From assembly GCA_963663945.1 (NCBI GenBank), contig OY760687.1, positions 3,162,001 to 3,226,000 of the forward strand: DNA of 64,000 nt, in the 5' to 3' direction. Each line of letters begins with the position of its first letter. Within the stretch, counting starts at the first letter, position 1. The position numbers and the translations under genes were made by a program. The notes under the pieces were generated by a model that saw nothing but the letters and a program-made list of their open reading frames with translations, searched no databases and was not told the origin of the DNA. The stretch is from Bin87 sp963663945 (GTDB lineage Bacteria; Chloroflexota; Dehalococcoidia; Lucifugimonadales; UBA3495). Positions 34,617 through 42,800 of this stretch are shown piece by piece.

Positions 34617-35012
34617 TTACCTCCTGGTTGCGTTATTCCTGCGGGTCGAATTATTGCGAGGACTGCCGTCGCCGGCCGAGTTCCTGGTTACGTTGTCGGC
34701 GGCGCGCAGTCGGGTCACCTCGTTGGTCAGCGCTTCCACCTGGCCTTCCAGCTCCGTTATCCGGTCGATCAGCTTCAGCGCCACCTCGGCGCCGGCCAGG
34801 TTCACGCCCAGCTCGTCGACAAAGGTCTTGATCCTCCGCAGCCGTTCCACGTCGGCCATGGAGTACAGCCGCTGCCGTCCTCCCGAGCGCGAGGGCATCA
34901 CCAGTCCCACGCGCTCGTAGTAGCGCAGGGTCTGGGCGTGCAGCCCCACCATGCGCGCGGCCACGCTGATGACGAAGCAGGGCTCGGTCGGGAAGTCGTT
35001 GTGCGGCGTCAT
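34617..35012 (-). CDS. hspR: MerR-family heat-shock regulator, HspR-like (second copy)
   Basis: The 131-residue protein has the HspR-type winged helix (CFVISVAARMVGLHAQTLRYYERVGLVMPSRSGGRQRLYSMADVERLRRIKTFVDELGVNLAGAEVALKL), a short coiled coil and a basic, Asn/Arg-rich tail (NSTRRNNATRR). It lacks the long N-terminal extension of the first copy at 15109. It sits between dnaJ and clpC, five bases from clpC, the usual dnaJ-hspR-clp order, and probably controls this operon. Confidence 0.9.
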   Translation of the reverse strand: MTPHNDFPTEPCFVISVAARMVGLHAQTLRYYERVGLVMPSRSGGRQRLYSMADVERLRRIKTFVDELGVNLAGAEVALKLIDRITELEGQVEALTNEVTRLRAADNVTRNSAGDGSPRNNSTRRNNATRR

Positions 35013-35028
35013 CTCGCTTCCTCCTTCG

Positions 35029-35949
35029 CTATTCCGCGTCCCGAAGCTGCTCGAACAGGTCCCGCTGCTCCTCGGTCAGGTTGGTGGGCAGCGACACGCT
35101 CACCACCGCGTACAGGTTGCCCCGGCTCTCCGGGTCGCTCAGCCTGGTCATGCCCTGGCCGGCCAGCCGGAACCGCCGCCCGTTCTGCGTCTCCGGCGGC
35201 AGCGTCAGCTCGATCTGCCCGCGCAGCGTCTTCACCGTCGCCGACCCGCCCAGCACCGCATCCAGCAGCGGCACGTCCAAGGTGGTGTTGAGATCATCGC
35301 CCTTGCGCTCGAACCGCTCGTGCGGCAGCACCGTCACCTGCAGGTTGAACTCGCCGCCGGCACGGTTGCCCGCCGCGATATGCACCCGCCCGCCGTCGGC
35401 GATTCCGGCCGGAATCTTCACCTCCAGCCGCCGGCCGTCGGGCAGGTTCACCAGGCGCGTGGTCCCGTGGTCAGCCTCCTCCAGCGTGATCTCCACCGGT
35501 ACGTCCGCCGGCCTCGGCCGGAACCGCTCTCCCCGGCCGCCGCCCATGTCGGATGCGAAACCGCCCAACCCGCCCAGCAGGTCCGACAGCGTGGCCCCGC
35601 CGGTGGAGAAGCTGAATCCGCCCGGGCCGCCGCCGCCGAAGTTGCCGCCCCGGAAGAACTGCGAGAAATCGCCCCCGCCCTGCGGATCAAACCCCCGGCG
35701 ATCAAACCCCTGCCGATCAAAGTGCTCGGCCTGCTCCCAGCGGTCGCCGTAGCGGTCGTACTTTTCGCGCTTGCCCGCGTCCGAAAGCACCTCGTAGGCG
35801 GCGTTGATGGTCTTGAACCGCTCCGCCGACGCGTCGTCCCCGGGATTCACGTCCGGATGATGCTGACGCGCCAGCCGGCGGTACGCCTGCCGGATCTCCT
35901 TTTCGTCGGCGCTGCGCGGTACGCCCAGTATGTCGTAGTAGTCAGCCAT
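35029..35949 (-). CDS. dnaJ: DnaJ/CbpA-type co-chaperone without zinc finger
   Basis: The 306-residue protein has a J domain with HPD at residues 31-33, a Gly/Phe-rich linker (about 85-130) and two C-terminal substrate-binding domains (VPVEITLEEADHGTTRLVNL ... VDVPLLDAVLGGSATVKTLRG). The four CxxCxGxG zinc repeats of classical DnaJ are absent, so it belongs to the CbpA-like type II group. It stimulates DnaK, whose gene lies 17 kb away. It is the first gene of dnaJ-hspR-clpC and has a clear promoter upstream. Confidence 0.92.
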   Translation of the reverse strand: MADYYDILGVPRSADEKEIRQAYRRLARQHHPDVNPGDDASAERFKTINAAYEVLSDAGKREKYDRYGDRWEQAEHFDRQGFDRRGFDPQGGGDFSQFFRGGNFGGGGPGGFSFSTGGATLSDLLGGLGGFASDMGGGRGERFRPRPADVPVEITLEEADHGTTRLVNLPDGRRLEVKIPAGIADGGRVHIAAGNRAGGEFNLQVTVLPHERFERKGDDLNTTLDVPLLDAVLGGSATVKTLRGQIELTLPPETQNGRRFRLAGQGMTRLSDPESRGNLYAVVSVSLPTNLTEEQRDLFEQLRDAE

Positions 35950-35985
35950 TGCGGCTCCTGCCTGCCAGAAATTTACTGTGATCCC

Positions 35986-36014
35986 ATCATATAATAATGA
36001 CGGAATCCAGTCAA
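35986..36014 (-). promoter_or_regulatory. Promoter of dnaJ-hspR-clpC
   Basis: On the minus strand TTGACT (36009-36014) and TATGAT (35986-35991) are 17 bases apart in an AT-rich divergent intergenic region, about 37 bases before the dnaJ start. Confidence 0.7.
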
Positions 36015-36041
36015 TATAGTGATGGTATTATTATCATAGAC

Positions 36042-36070
36042 TTAACAAGAGCACATAAACTTTGTATAGT
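36042..36070 (+). promoter_or_regulatory. Promoter of hsp20
   Basis: TTAACA (36042-36047) and TATAGT (36065-36070) are 17 bases apart, 72 bases before the hsp20 start. It is back to back with the dnaJ promoter, 28 bases between their -35 boxes, so a single regulator could act on both. Confidence 0.7.
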
Positions 36071-36141
36071 GGCATCACCGGCCGGAAGCAGCGGCCAACA
36101 ACACCCTCGGCCAGCGCGCCGATGCCTCAGGAGGATAAATT

Positions 36142-36630
36142 ATGACGACCATGCAGCGATTTGACCCCTTCCGCGAGATGCGCTATTTCAACCGTCTGTT
36201 CAACAGCCCTCTGTGGGCCGCCAACCGCTGGGGCGACCCCATGGAGGACGGCGTCGAGAACTCTGGCGAGACCTGGTCCATCCCCATGGACGTGAGCCGC
36301 AACGAGCAGCAGCTCACCGTTCACGCCTCACTGCCGGGCTTCGCCGCCGATGACGTGGACGTTTCCATCAGCCCCGATCGGATCCTCTCGGTCAAGGCCT
36401 CCCGCCAGTCGGAGGTCAGCCACGAGGGCGAGGAATACCTGACGCGCGAGCGTCGCGTCGGCAGCTTCTCCCGAGCCATCCGTCTGCCCAGCGACCTCAA
36501 CCTGGACGACGCCTCCGTCGCCCTCGAGCACGGCGTGCTCACCGTGACGGTCCCCGTCGCCGAGGCCGCCCAGACCCGGCGCCTGCAGATCTCCAACCCT
36601 GCCGGCGCGTCCAACGCCGACGCCTGCTAA
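36142..36630 (+). CDS. hsp20: Small heat-shock protein, Hsp20/alpha-crystallin family
   Basis: The 162-residue protein has a variable N-terminal arm (about 1-45), an alpha-crystallin domain (IPMDVSRNEQQLTVHASLPGFAADDVDVSISPDRILSVKA ... RVGSFSRAIRLPSDLNLDDASVALEHGVLTVTVP) and a short tail with LQISNP near the place of the IxI motif. It holds unfolding proteins in oligomers without ATP. GGAGG lies before the ATG. It is divergent from dnaJ-hspR-clpC and ends at a perfect 34-base hairpin. Confidence 0.94.
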   Translation: MTTMQRFDPFREMRYFNRLFNSPLWAANRWGDPMEDGVENSGETWSIPMDVSRNEQQLTVHASLPGFAADDVDVSISPDRILSVKASRQSEVSHEGEEYLTRERRVGSFSRAIRLPSDLNLDDASVALEHGVLTVTVPVAEAAQTRRLQISNPAGASNADAC

Positions 36631-36654
36631 ACGCCGGTGAGATGCCGTCGTGGC

Positions 36655-36688
36655 AAAGTGGAGGCGGGGGATCCCCCGCCTCCACTTT
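36655..36688. terminator. Perfect hairpin after hsp20
   Basis: AAAGTGGAGGCGGGGGA is followed directly by its exact inverted complement, a 17-base-pair palindrome ending in TTTT, 25 bases after the hsp20 stop. Confidence 0.85.
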
Positions 36689-36714
36689 TGCCCAACCCGT
36701 CATTTCCGTAAATC

Positions 36715-36814
36715 GTCAGAATCAGGATTGTGGGATTATCAGGATTGGAACCGTTCCATGATGGAGATCTCCCAATCCGGTAAATCCGTAAATCCCGGTA
36801 ATCCTGATTCTGAC
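36715..36814. repeat. Palindromic GGATT-rich intergenic element, copy 2
   Basis: It starts GTCAGAATCAGGATT and ends AATCCTGATTCTGAC. Inside it matches the reverse complement of the element at 8043-8152 (for example ATTATCAGGATTGGAACC). It lies behind the hsp20 terminator and, like copy 1, has no coding capacity. Confidence 0.75.
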
Positions 36815-36936
36815 GGCTTCCGAACGAAAGCGCGTACCCGTCAATGCCTCGCCCGTGTTGCACCCTCTCCCGCCCTGCGTCATAATTTGTTACGCCTGTC
36901 GGGCGACCTATGCCGACAGGGATGGAGGGAATTCTT

Positions 36937-37890
36937 ATGCCGCAAGCCGGTATTCCGTCGGAGCAGGAAGTGTTGGGCTGGTTCGACAGCCTGTCCAACT
37001 GGGGTAGATGGGGCGACGACGACGAGCTCGGCACGCCCAACCTGATCACTCCCGAAAAGACCCGCCAGGCCCTGGCCACCGTCCAAGAAGGCCTTTGCGT
37101 CTCCCTGTCCCGGGATGTTACCTGGGACCCGGCGCCGGATGTGCCGGCTCCACCGGTGCATTACATGATCGAGAGCGGCGAGGGCTGGGCCACCGGCGAC
37201 AAGGTGTCCAACCGCCCCTCCGCCGTGGCCATGGACTACATCGGCATGATCTTCCACGGGGTATCCGTCACCCACGTGGACAGCCTGGCCCACTTCTTCT
37301 GGAACGGCAAGACCTACAACGGCAAGCCGGCCCACATGGTGTCCACCAGCCTCGGCGCCACCGTGTGCTCCGTCGAGCAGGCCAAAAACGGCTTCATCAC
37401 CCGCGGCGTGCTGGTCGATGTGCCTTTCGTGCGCGGCACCGACTGGGTGGAGCGCGGCGAGGGCGTCATGCCCGACGACATCCTGGCCGCCGAGGAGCGC
37501 TGCGGCTTCCGCATCGAGCCCGGCGACGTGCTCCTGGTGCGCACCGGCCAGCTTCGACGCCGCATGGTCGAGGGACCCGTGCCGCGCGAAGCCGGTTCCA
37601 CCGCGTGCCAGGCCGCCTGCCTGCCCCTCTTCCGGGAACGCGACATCGCTGTCCTCGGATCCGACACCGGCAACGACGTCAGCCCTCCCCAGTATCCGGG
37701 CCAGCTCACCAACCCGGTTCACCAGGTGTCCATTACCGCCATGGGCCTGTGGATCCTCGATAACGCCAACCTCGAGGACGTGGCCGAAGCCTGCCGCGAG
37801 CGCAACCGCTGGACCTTCATGGTCAGCATCAACCCCCTGCGCCTCCAGAACACCACCGGCTCTCCCGTCAACCCGATTGCCGTTTTCTAG
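36937..37890 (+). CDS. Cyclase-family metal-dependent hydrolase
   Basis: The 317-residue protein belongs to the family of bacterial arylformamidases and polyketide cyclases. The metal-binding motif appears as THVDSLAHF, with GDVLLVRTG and VLGSDTGND segments further on, as in larger family members. Known relatives hydrolyse cyclic amides such as N-formylkynurenine or isatin; the substrate here is unknown. The ATG at 36937 follows GGAGGG at seven bases; an in-frame ATG at 36910 lacks a site. It stands alone. Confidence 0.88.
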   Translation: MPQAGIPSEQEVLGWFDSLSNWGRWGDDDELGTPNLITPEKTRQALATVQEGLCVSLSRDVTWDPAPDVPAPPVHYMIESGEGWATGDKVSNRPSAVAMDYIGMIFHGVSVTHVDSLAHFFWNGKTYNGKPAHMVSTSLGATVCSVEQAKNGFITRGVLVDVPFVRGTDWVERGEGVMPDDILAAEERCGFRIEPGDVLLVRTGQLRRRMVEGPVPREAGSTACQAACLPLFRERDIAVLGSDTGNDVSPPQYPGQLTNPVHQVSITAMGLWILDNANLEDVAEACRERNRWTFMVSINPLRLQNTTGSPVNPIAVF

Positions 37891-38064
37891 CCGGCGACGG
37901 GCGCGCAAACCGACGAAAACCCTGACATACTGACCCTGACCCACACTGCAACTTCAACCGCCATTTCACCCAGTCGGCGACCTCGTTCTGACCGCCGTGA
38001 GCCTCAACGGCATCTTAACCCGGCCGCAACACGAAAATGTCCCCCAAACGCCGTCCCATTTCCA

Positions 38065-38093
38065 TTGACACTATTGCGGCGCTAGGGTATTAC
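38065..38093 (+). promoter_or_regulatory. Strong promoter of the DUF5679-type gene
   Basis: TTGACA (38065-38070) and TATTAC (38088-38093), 17 bases apart, 51 bases before the ATG at 38144. The -35 box is a perfect match. Confidence 0.7.
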
Positions 38094-38143
38094 TCAAGAC
38101 GGGCCCACAATAGGAGCCCAGCAACCATTGGAGGTTATTGTCG

Positions 38144-38299
38144 ATGACGACTCAAGTTCAGATTTACTGCGTCAAGTGCAAGTCGAAGACCGACTCGAAG
38201 GATGTGCAGGGCGTTACCATGAAGAACGGCCGCCCCGCGACCCAGGCGATTTGCGTTGACTGCGGGACCAAGAAATTCAGGATCGGAGCCACCCCGTAG
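38144..38299 (+). CDS. Small DUF5679-type zinc-ribbon protein
   Basis: This 51-residue protein is too short for many gene callers but clearly real: a strong promoter, GGAGG nine bases before the ATG, and the pattern YCVKCKSK ... VTMKNGRPATQAICVDCGTKKFRIG. The two CxxC pairs form one zinc ribbon; the KNGRPA and GTK.FRIG segments are the signature of the DUF5679 family. The function is unknown. It is the only gene between the cyclase-family gene and the convergent flavoenzyme gene. Confidence 0.85.
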   Translation: MTTQVQIYCVKCKSKTDSKDVQGVTMKNGRPATQAICVDCGTKKFRIGATP

Positions 38300-38424
38300 T
38301 CAAAAACGCACACGCGTTTAACGTCTCTCGCATCCTCAGTACTGCTGAGGTGGAGGCCGCGCGACGATTGTTGAGCATATAACTCGGCAACCGGGAGGCC
38401 GCACGGCCCTATGGGTAGCTAAAA

Positions 38425-38458
38425 GAAGGGGCGCCGCCCGGCCGGGCAGCGCCCTTTC
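38425..38458 (-). terminator. Terminator of the flavoenzyme gene
   Basis: GGGGCGC and GCGCCC pair at the base of a long GC-rich hairpin. Read on the minus strand it is followed by TTCTTTT, so it ends transcription of the gene at 38478-39902. Confidence 0.7.
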
Positions 38459-38477
38459 TCGATTCCGTCCGGCGACG

Positions 38478-39902
38478 TCAGCTCCTGCCGGAACCCGCGA
38501 ACCACCGCACTAGCTTCCCGGTTAACCCCGTCGTCAGGCCGTCCAGGTACGCGTCCCACGCCACCTGCTGGTTCCCGGTCGCCAGCGACGGATACGCCTG
38601 CATCGTCCGGGCCACATCCGCCATCTTGAGCCCATTGTCGCCGGCCAGGGTCCACGCCTGCAGCGTTTCCGCCGCGCGTTGGCCGACCACCGTGGCGCCG
38701 AGCGTCTTCCCGTTGCTCCGCTGCACCACCTTGATGAACCCCGCGGTGGCGTCCTCGGTAACCGCCCGGTCGACGTGAGCCATCGGCAGCGTAGACACCC
38801 GCACCTTATCGCCGAACCGTTGCCGGGCCTGCTCCTCCGTGTAGCCCGCGTGCGCCACCTCCGGGTCGGTGAACGTCGCCCACGGCGGATGCTGCGGACG
38901 CGCCCGCGAACGACCGGGCAGCAGCATGTTTCGCACCGCCATCGCCCCCTGGAATCCCGCGTAGTGCGTGAACTGGTACCCGCCCGCGCAATCGCCGGCC
39001 GCGTAGATATGCTTCACGCTGGTTCGTAGATAATCGTCCACCGCGATCCCGCGCGCGTTGTGTTCGATCCCGGCCCGCTCCAGTCCCAGCCCGTCCACCC
39101 TGGTCCGTCGTCCCACGGCTACCAGCAGCGCATCGCCCTTGATCGACGCGCCGCCGGCGCTGATCTGGACACAGTGCCCGTGGCCGCCGCGTCCCACCGA
39201 CTCCACCGGCGAAGAGAGCCGTAAACAGACCCCATCCCGGCGCAGCGCCTGGGCTACCACCTGGCTGGCCTCCGGTTCGTCGTTGGGCAGCACCCGGTCC
39301 GCCGCTTCCACCAGGGTCACGTGAGAGCCCAGCCGCTGGCACGCCTGCGCCAACTCGCAACCGATGGGGCCACCCCCGATGACCACCAGTCGTTCCGGCA
39401 GCGCTCCCAGATCCCAGAACGTCTCGTAGGTCAGGTACGGCATGTCCACCAGCCCAGGTATCGGCGGCACGAATGGCGTCGCTCCGGTGCAGACTAGAAA
39501 GTGCCGCGCCGAGACCTCCTGATCGCCGACGGCCAGGGTGCGGGCGTCCTGGAACTCGGCCCGCCCCTCCAGCACGTCAACCCCCTCCGCCCGCAGCGTT
39601 TCCGGCGACTCCTGGGCGTAGACCTCATTCACCGCGCCCTGCACCCGGCCCATCACCGCCCCGAAATCGACGTGCTGGTCTTTGGCAGTGATCCCGTACC
39701 GGCTTGCATTCCGGACCGTGTGCGCCACCTTGGCAGCGTGCAGCAGCGCTTTGCTCGGAACGCAACCCGTCCACGTGCAGTCACCGCCCACCCGGCTGGC
39801 CTCGATGAGCGCCACCCGCGCTCCCAGCCGTGTCCCGAACCGCGCCGCCGTCAATCCGGCGGAACCGGCCCCGATAATCGCGATGTCATACTTGGCTGGC
39901 AT
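38478..39902 (-). CDS. Mercuric-reductase-like pyridine nucleotide-disulfide oxidoreductase
   Basis: The 474-residue flavoenzyme has the FAD motif IIGAGSAGLTAARFGTRLG, the redox-active disulfide in GGDCTWTGCVPSKALL, the NAD(P) motif VVIGGGPIGCELAQ, the second FAD motif IYAAGDCAGG and a dimerisation domain. The N-terminal heavy-metal domain and C-terminal Cys pair of true mercuric reductase are absent. The usual His-Glu pair of the C-terminal active site (HPTxxE) is replaced by YPSLATGNQ. It belongs to the mercuric-reductase-like group of unknown substrate rather than to lipoamide dehydrogenase. It is transcribed alone and ends at a terminator. Confidence 0.85.
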   Translation of the reverse strand: MPAKYDIAIIGAGSAGLTAARFGTRLGARVALIEASRVGGDCTWTGCVPSKALLHAAKVAHTVRNASRYGITAKDQHVDFGAVMGRVQGAVNEVYAQESPETLRAEGVDVLEGRAEFQDARTLAVGDQEVSARHFLVCTGATPFVPPIPGLVDMPYLTYETFWDLGALPERLVVIGGGPIGCELAQACQRLGSHVTLVEAADRVLPNDEPEASQVVAQALRRDGVCLRLSSPVESVGRGGHGHCVQISAGGASIKGDALLVAVGRRTRVDGLGLERAGIEHNARGIAVDDYLRTSVKHIYAAGDCAGGYQFTHYAGFQGAMAVRNMLLPGRSRARPQHPPWATFTDPEVAHAGYTEEQARQRFGDKVRVSTLPMAHVDRAVTEDATAGFIKVVQRSNGKTLGATVVGQRAAETLQAWTLAGDNGLKMADVARTMQAYPSLATGNQQVAWDAYLDGLTTGLTGKLVRWFAGSGRS

Positions 39903-39956
39903 GTCGACGCAAACCTCCGGAGACTACTTACTATACGTCCCCGGCTGGCGGTCAGA

Positions 39957-41459
39957 TCAGCGCGGCCCCTTGATCTGGTCCGGCAGCCACAGCGCCAGGT
40001 CCGGGAACGCGATGATCAGCCCGATCACCACCGCCATGCACGCCATGAACGGCAGCACTCCGATATACACGTCGTTTATGGTGCCCGTTTTAGCCACCTG
40101 ACCCGTTCCTTCCACTTCTTGTTGGGCCACATCGTGGCGCGCGCCCTGCAGCACGTACAGGCTCAGCCCCTGCGGCGGGCTGATCTGCGCGGCCTCCAGC
40201 AGGATGATCATGATGATCCCGAACCACAGCAGGTCCACCTCCGCGGCCCGCAGCACCGGCGAGATGATCGGCAGCGTGGTCAGCATCATGGAATACGCTT
40301 CCATGAACGTCCCCAGCAGCAGGTAGAACACAACCAGGAACAGCACCAACTGCACCGTGGTCAGGTTGAAACTGGCCACCCACTCCGCCATGGTGATGGA
40401 GATCCGCAGGTACGCAAAGGCGAACTGCAGCGTGAACGCCGCCATGAGGATGAACAGGATCATCGCCGACGAGCGCGCCGCCGAACCGCACGACTCCAGC
40501 GTCATCGTCCCCATGAACCGGCAGTAGTTGCGGAAACTCTGGCCGTCGAACCGGTACTGCTCGCGCCAGCCTTCCAGCGTTCCCCGCACTTCCGGCGACA
40601 ACTGGCCGGCGATTCCGCTGCGCAGCAACAACCCCGCGATGTCGCCCGCGAACAGGCGCACGAAGTTGTAGATGATCGCCAGCGCCATCGCGCCCGCAAC
40701 GCCGAACCCCGCCGCCTCCGACGGCGTCGCCCAACCGAAGTAGATGCTGCCCAGCACGATGAAGATCAGCGCTATCACCGGGATCATCAGCACGGTGAAC
40801 AGCAGCCGCTCCGTCCAGCCCTCCCACGTCCAGAACCGACCCTGCTGCTGCCGGGGCGCGATGGCCGGCCAGATCACCGACGCCACGCCGATCATCAGCA
40901 TGAACACCAGCGCCAGCAATATCCCCGGTATGAACCCCGCCAGGAACAGCCGCCCGATGGACTCGCCCACCGTCAGACCGTACAGCACCAGCAGGATGCT
41001 CGGCGGAATCAGTATCCCCAGCGTCCCGCCGGCCGCCAGCGAACCGACCACCAGCCGCTCCTGGTAGCCCTGCGCCCGGAACGACGGCAACGCCACCCGG
41101 CTCACCGTCGCCGCCGTGGCGATGCTGGAGCCGGCGCACGCGGCGAACACCGCGCACGAGGCGATGTTGGTGTGCATCAGCCCGCCCGGGATGAAGTCCA
41201 CCCAACGCGACAGAGCCCGGTACATCAGGTTGGCGAACCCGCCCCGCAGCACGATCTCCCCCATCAGGATGAACAGCGGGATTGCCACCAGGTTGATGTT
41301 GGTGTTGGTCTCCCACGCCCGGTTACCCATGATGTTCCAGACGGGGTTGTCGGAGAACAGGCTGAGCAGGATCAGCGCCAGCGATCCCAGCGCCCCGGCC
41401 ACGTACATGCCGGCCAGGAACATGACCCCCATCAGGACGAATGCCACGGTGATGAGCAT
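39957..41459 (-). CDS. dctM: TRAP transporter large permease (DctM)
   Basis: The 500-residue protein has about twelve to fourteen membrane spans and the DctM hallmarks NLVAIPLFILMGEIVLRGG, GGLMHTNIASCAVFAACAGSSIATAATVSRVALP and GTLGILIPPSILLVLYG. The family usually has about 430 residues; an extra polar segment (about 280-330, with LEGWREQYRFDGQSFRNY) explains the length. It would move a carboxylate-type solute with Na+ or H+. The binding protein DctP and the small subunit DctQ are not in the window, so it is an orphan here or the partners lie elsewhere. Confidence 0.88.
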   Translation of the reverse strand: MLITVAFVLMGVMFLAGMYVAGALGSLALILLSLFSDNPVWNIMGNRAWETNTNINLVAIPLFILMGEIVLRGGFANLMYRALSRWVDFIPGGLMHTNIASCAVFAACAGSSIATAATVSRVALPSFRAQGYQERLVVGSLAAGGTLGILIPPSILLVLYGLTVGESIGRLFLAGFIPGILLALVFMLMIGVASVIWPAIAPRQQQGRFWTWEGWTERLLFTVLMIPVIALIFIVLGSIYFGWATPSEAAGFGVAGAMALAIIYNFVRLFAGDIAGLLLRSGIAGQLSPEVRGTLEGWREQYRFDGQSFRNYCRFMGTMTLESCGSAARSSAMILFILMAAFTLQFAFAYLRISITMAEWVASFNLTTVQLVLFLVVFYLLLGTFMEAYSMMLTTLPIISPVLRAAEVDLLWFGIIMIILLEAAQISPPQGLSLYVLQGARHDVAQQEVEGTGQVAKTGTINDVYIGVLPFMACMAVVIGLIIAFPDLALWLPDQIKGPR

Positions 41460-41856
41460 GGGTCGGTCGGATTTCTCTCAGCTCAGGGTTTCAGGCGCAC
41501 ACAAAAACCCCGTCGTGCGACTCTTTTATTACCGACCTGGCACGGAGCCGCCGGTAATGGCGCCGCGGCAACGGGGTGAAAACCTGCGCCATCTTATCCG
41601 ACGGCTTGGGCACTGTCTAGCAGTGTGACCGCTTCGTCACGGCCTGTGCAAAGTAATGGGCTTCTTTGGTTTCCGCTCATCCTGAGCCTGTCGAAGGATG
41701 CTGCCGTTGCCGGAGTCGTGGTTCGACAAGCTCACCATGAGCGGGAGGACGGACTTTGCACCGGCCCTGCCGCTTCGCACCCGCGCGCCGGAGTGCGGCT
41801 ACCAGAGCCCGGTGTGGTTCAGCGCGACACGAGAGACGATGCCCCGTAGCCGCAAT
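41460..41856. other. Intergenic region with palindromic repeat
   Basis: No gene is seen between the TRAP permease and the cation efflux gene. The only structure is the inverted repeat at 41673-41744. Confidence 0.4.
41673..41744. repeat. Intergenic palindromic repeat
   Basis: CCGCTCATCCTGAGCCTGTCGAA near the left edge pairs with TTCGACAAGCTCACCATGAGCGG at the right edge with few mismatches. Repeats with this CTGAGC-CTGTCGAA core are scattered in many high-GC environmental genomes. Confidence 0.65.
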
Positions 41857-42594
41857 CTATGCTCGGCAGCAGGCGGCCCGGCACGTCGACAGGCCGTAGA
41901 AGCAGTTCAGGCAGAAACATACCCGCGGCGCTGTGTGCTCATGCCCATGCTCATCGTGTTCGTGCTCGTCCTCCCCATGCTCCTCCTCATCGTCGTCGTG
42001 CCCCGAGATGTTCTCCAGGCCTTCCTTGATGAAGAAGGGGACCAACAGCAGGGCGGCGACCGGGTCCGCCCACCACCAGGCGAACAGCGCGTTCAAGCCC
42101 AGTCCCACCAGGATGGCCAGGTCCTGCAGGTCGCAGAACAGGCTCTCCACGGCCTCCGCCCGCAGCGCACGGGATTGCATTCGCACCGCAACGCGCATCT
42201 TGGCCACGTAGAGGATGCTCATCACCACGGCGCTGGCCACCGCGATCCCGACGCCCACCAGGCTCGGCTGCGGCTCGGGCAACAGTCCGGCCAGGCTGGC
42301 TGCGGAGTGCAGGCCAACGTAGCCCGCCAGCACGAAGAAGGATATGGCGATCAGCCTCTGGGCCAGTCTTTCCGCCGCCTCGCTCTCGTGCTCATCGCCC
42401 TCCTGTCGCAACCGCCACACCAGCACCCCGCCGGCGAAAAGCTCGATGACGCTGTCCAGTCCGAAGGCAATCAGGGCCACGCTGCCAACCTTGGCCCCTA
42501 CCCAGAAACCGGCCCCCGCCTCAACCAGGTTCCACGCCAGTCCTATGGAAACCAGTACCAGAGCTGTTCGGCGCAGGTCGTCGGCTTGGATCAT
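41857..42594 (-). CDS. Cation diffusion facilitator with His/Asp/Glu- and Cys-rich tail
   Basis: The 245-residue protein has about five to six membrane spans with the family segments VALIAFGLDSVIELFAGG, AEAVESLFCDLQDLAILVGL and ADPVAALLLVPFFIKEG. It probably exports a divalent metal such as Zn, Co or Cd. The tail is unusual: a stretch of about 25 residues made almost only of His, Asp and Glu, followed by a short segment with six Cys (CFCLNC ... TCRAACC), both able to bind metal. The normal cytoplasmic dimer domain is missing. GAGGAGAAGG precedes the ATG. Confidence 0.82.
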   Translation of the reverse strand: MIQADDLRRTALVLVSIGLAWNLVEAGAGFWVGAKVGSVALIAFGLDSVIELFAGGVLVWRLRQEGDEHESEAAERLAQRLIAISFFVLAGYVGLHSAASLAGLLPEPQPSLVGVGIAVASAVVMSILYVAKMRVAVRMQSRALRAEAVESLFCDLQDLAILVGLGLNALFAWWWADPVAALLLVPFFIKEGLENISGHDDDEEEHGEDEHEHDEHGHEHTAPRVCFCLNCFYGLSTCRAACCRA

Positions 42595-42800
42595 CGGGAA
42601 CCGCCTTCTCCTCGATCAATATCTCGGGCGGTATCTTTTACTGCATTTATTGATACCACACCGCCTATTCGCAGTCTATCAGGAGGAGGACGGTTTGTCA
42701 CCGCAGATCGCAGAATCGACGATCGACTTTCACCCACCGTTCCCGGCAGGCGGTAGGCCGGATCTGGCAACCGACCCGGGGGCGGAAATGGCAAGACCGA

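Noticed and set aside
32224..34920. 898-codon open frame on the plus strand opposite clpC and hspR
   Set aside because: It is an antisense shadow. It mirrors the codon pattern of the real genes, has no domain and no ribosome site, and GC-rich third positions keep the opposite frame open.
38335..38351. Small hairpin CCTCAG-CTGAGG as a terminator for the DUF5679-type gene
   Set aside because: Six base pairs without a T-run are too weak to call.
39501..41579. 692-codon plus-strand frame opposite the flavoenzyme and TRAP permease genes
   Set aside because: Low-complexity Arg/His/Gln-rich translation without a fold. Both genes on the other strand are clear family members.
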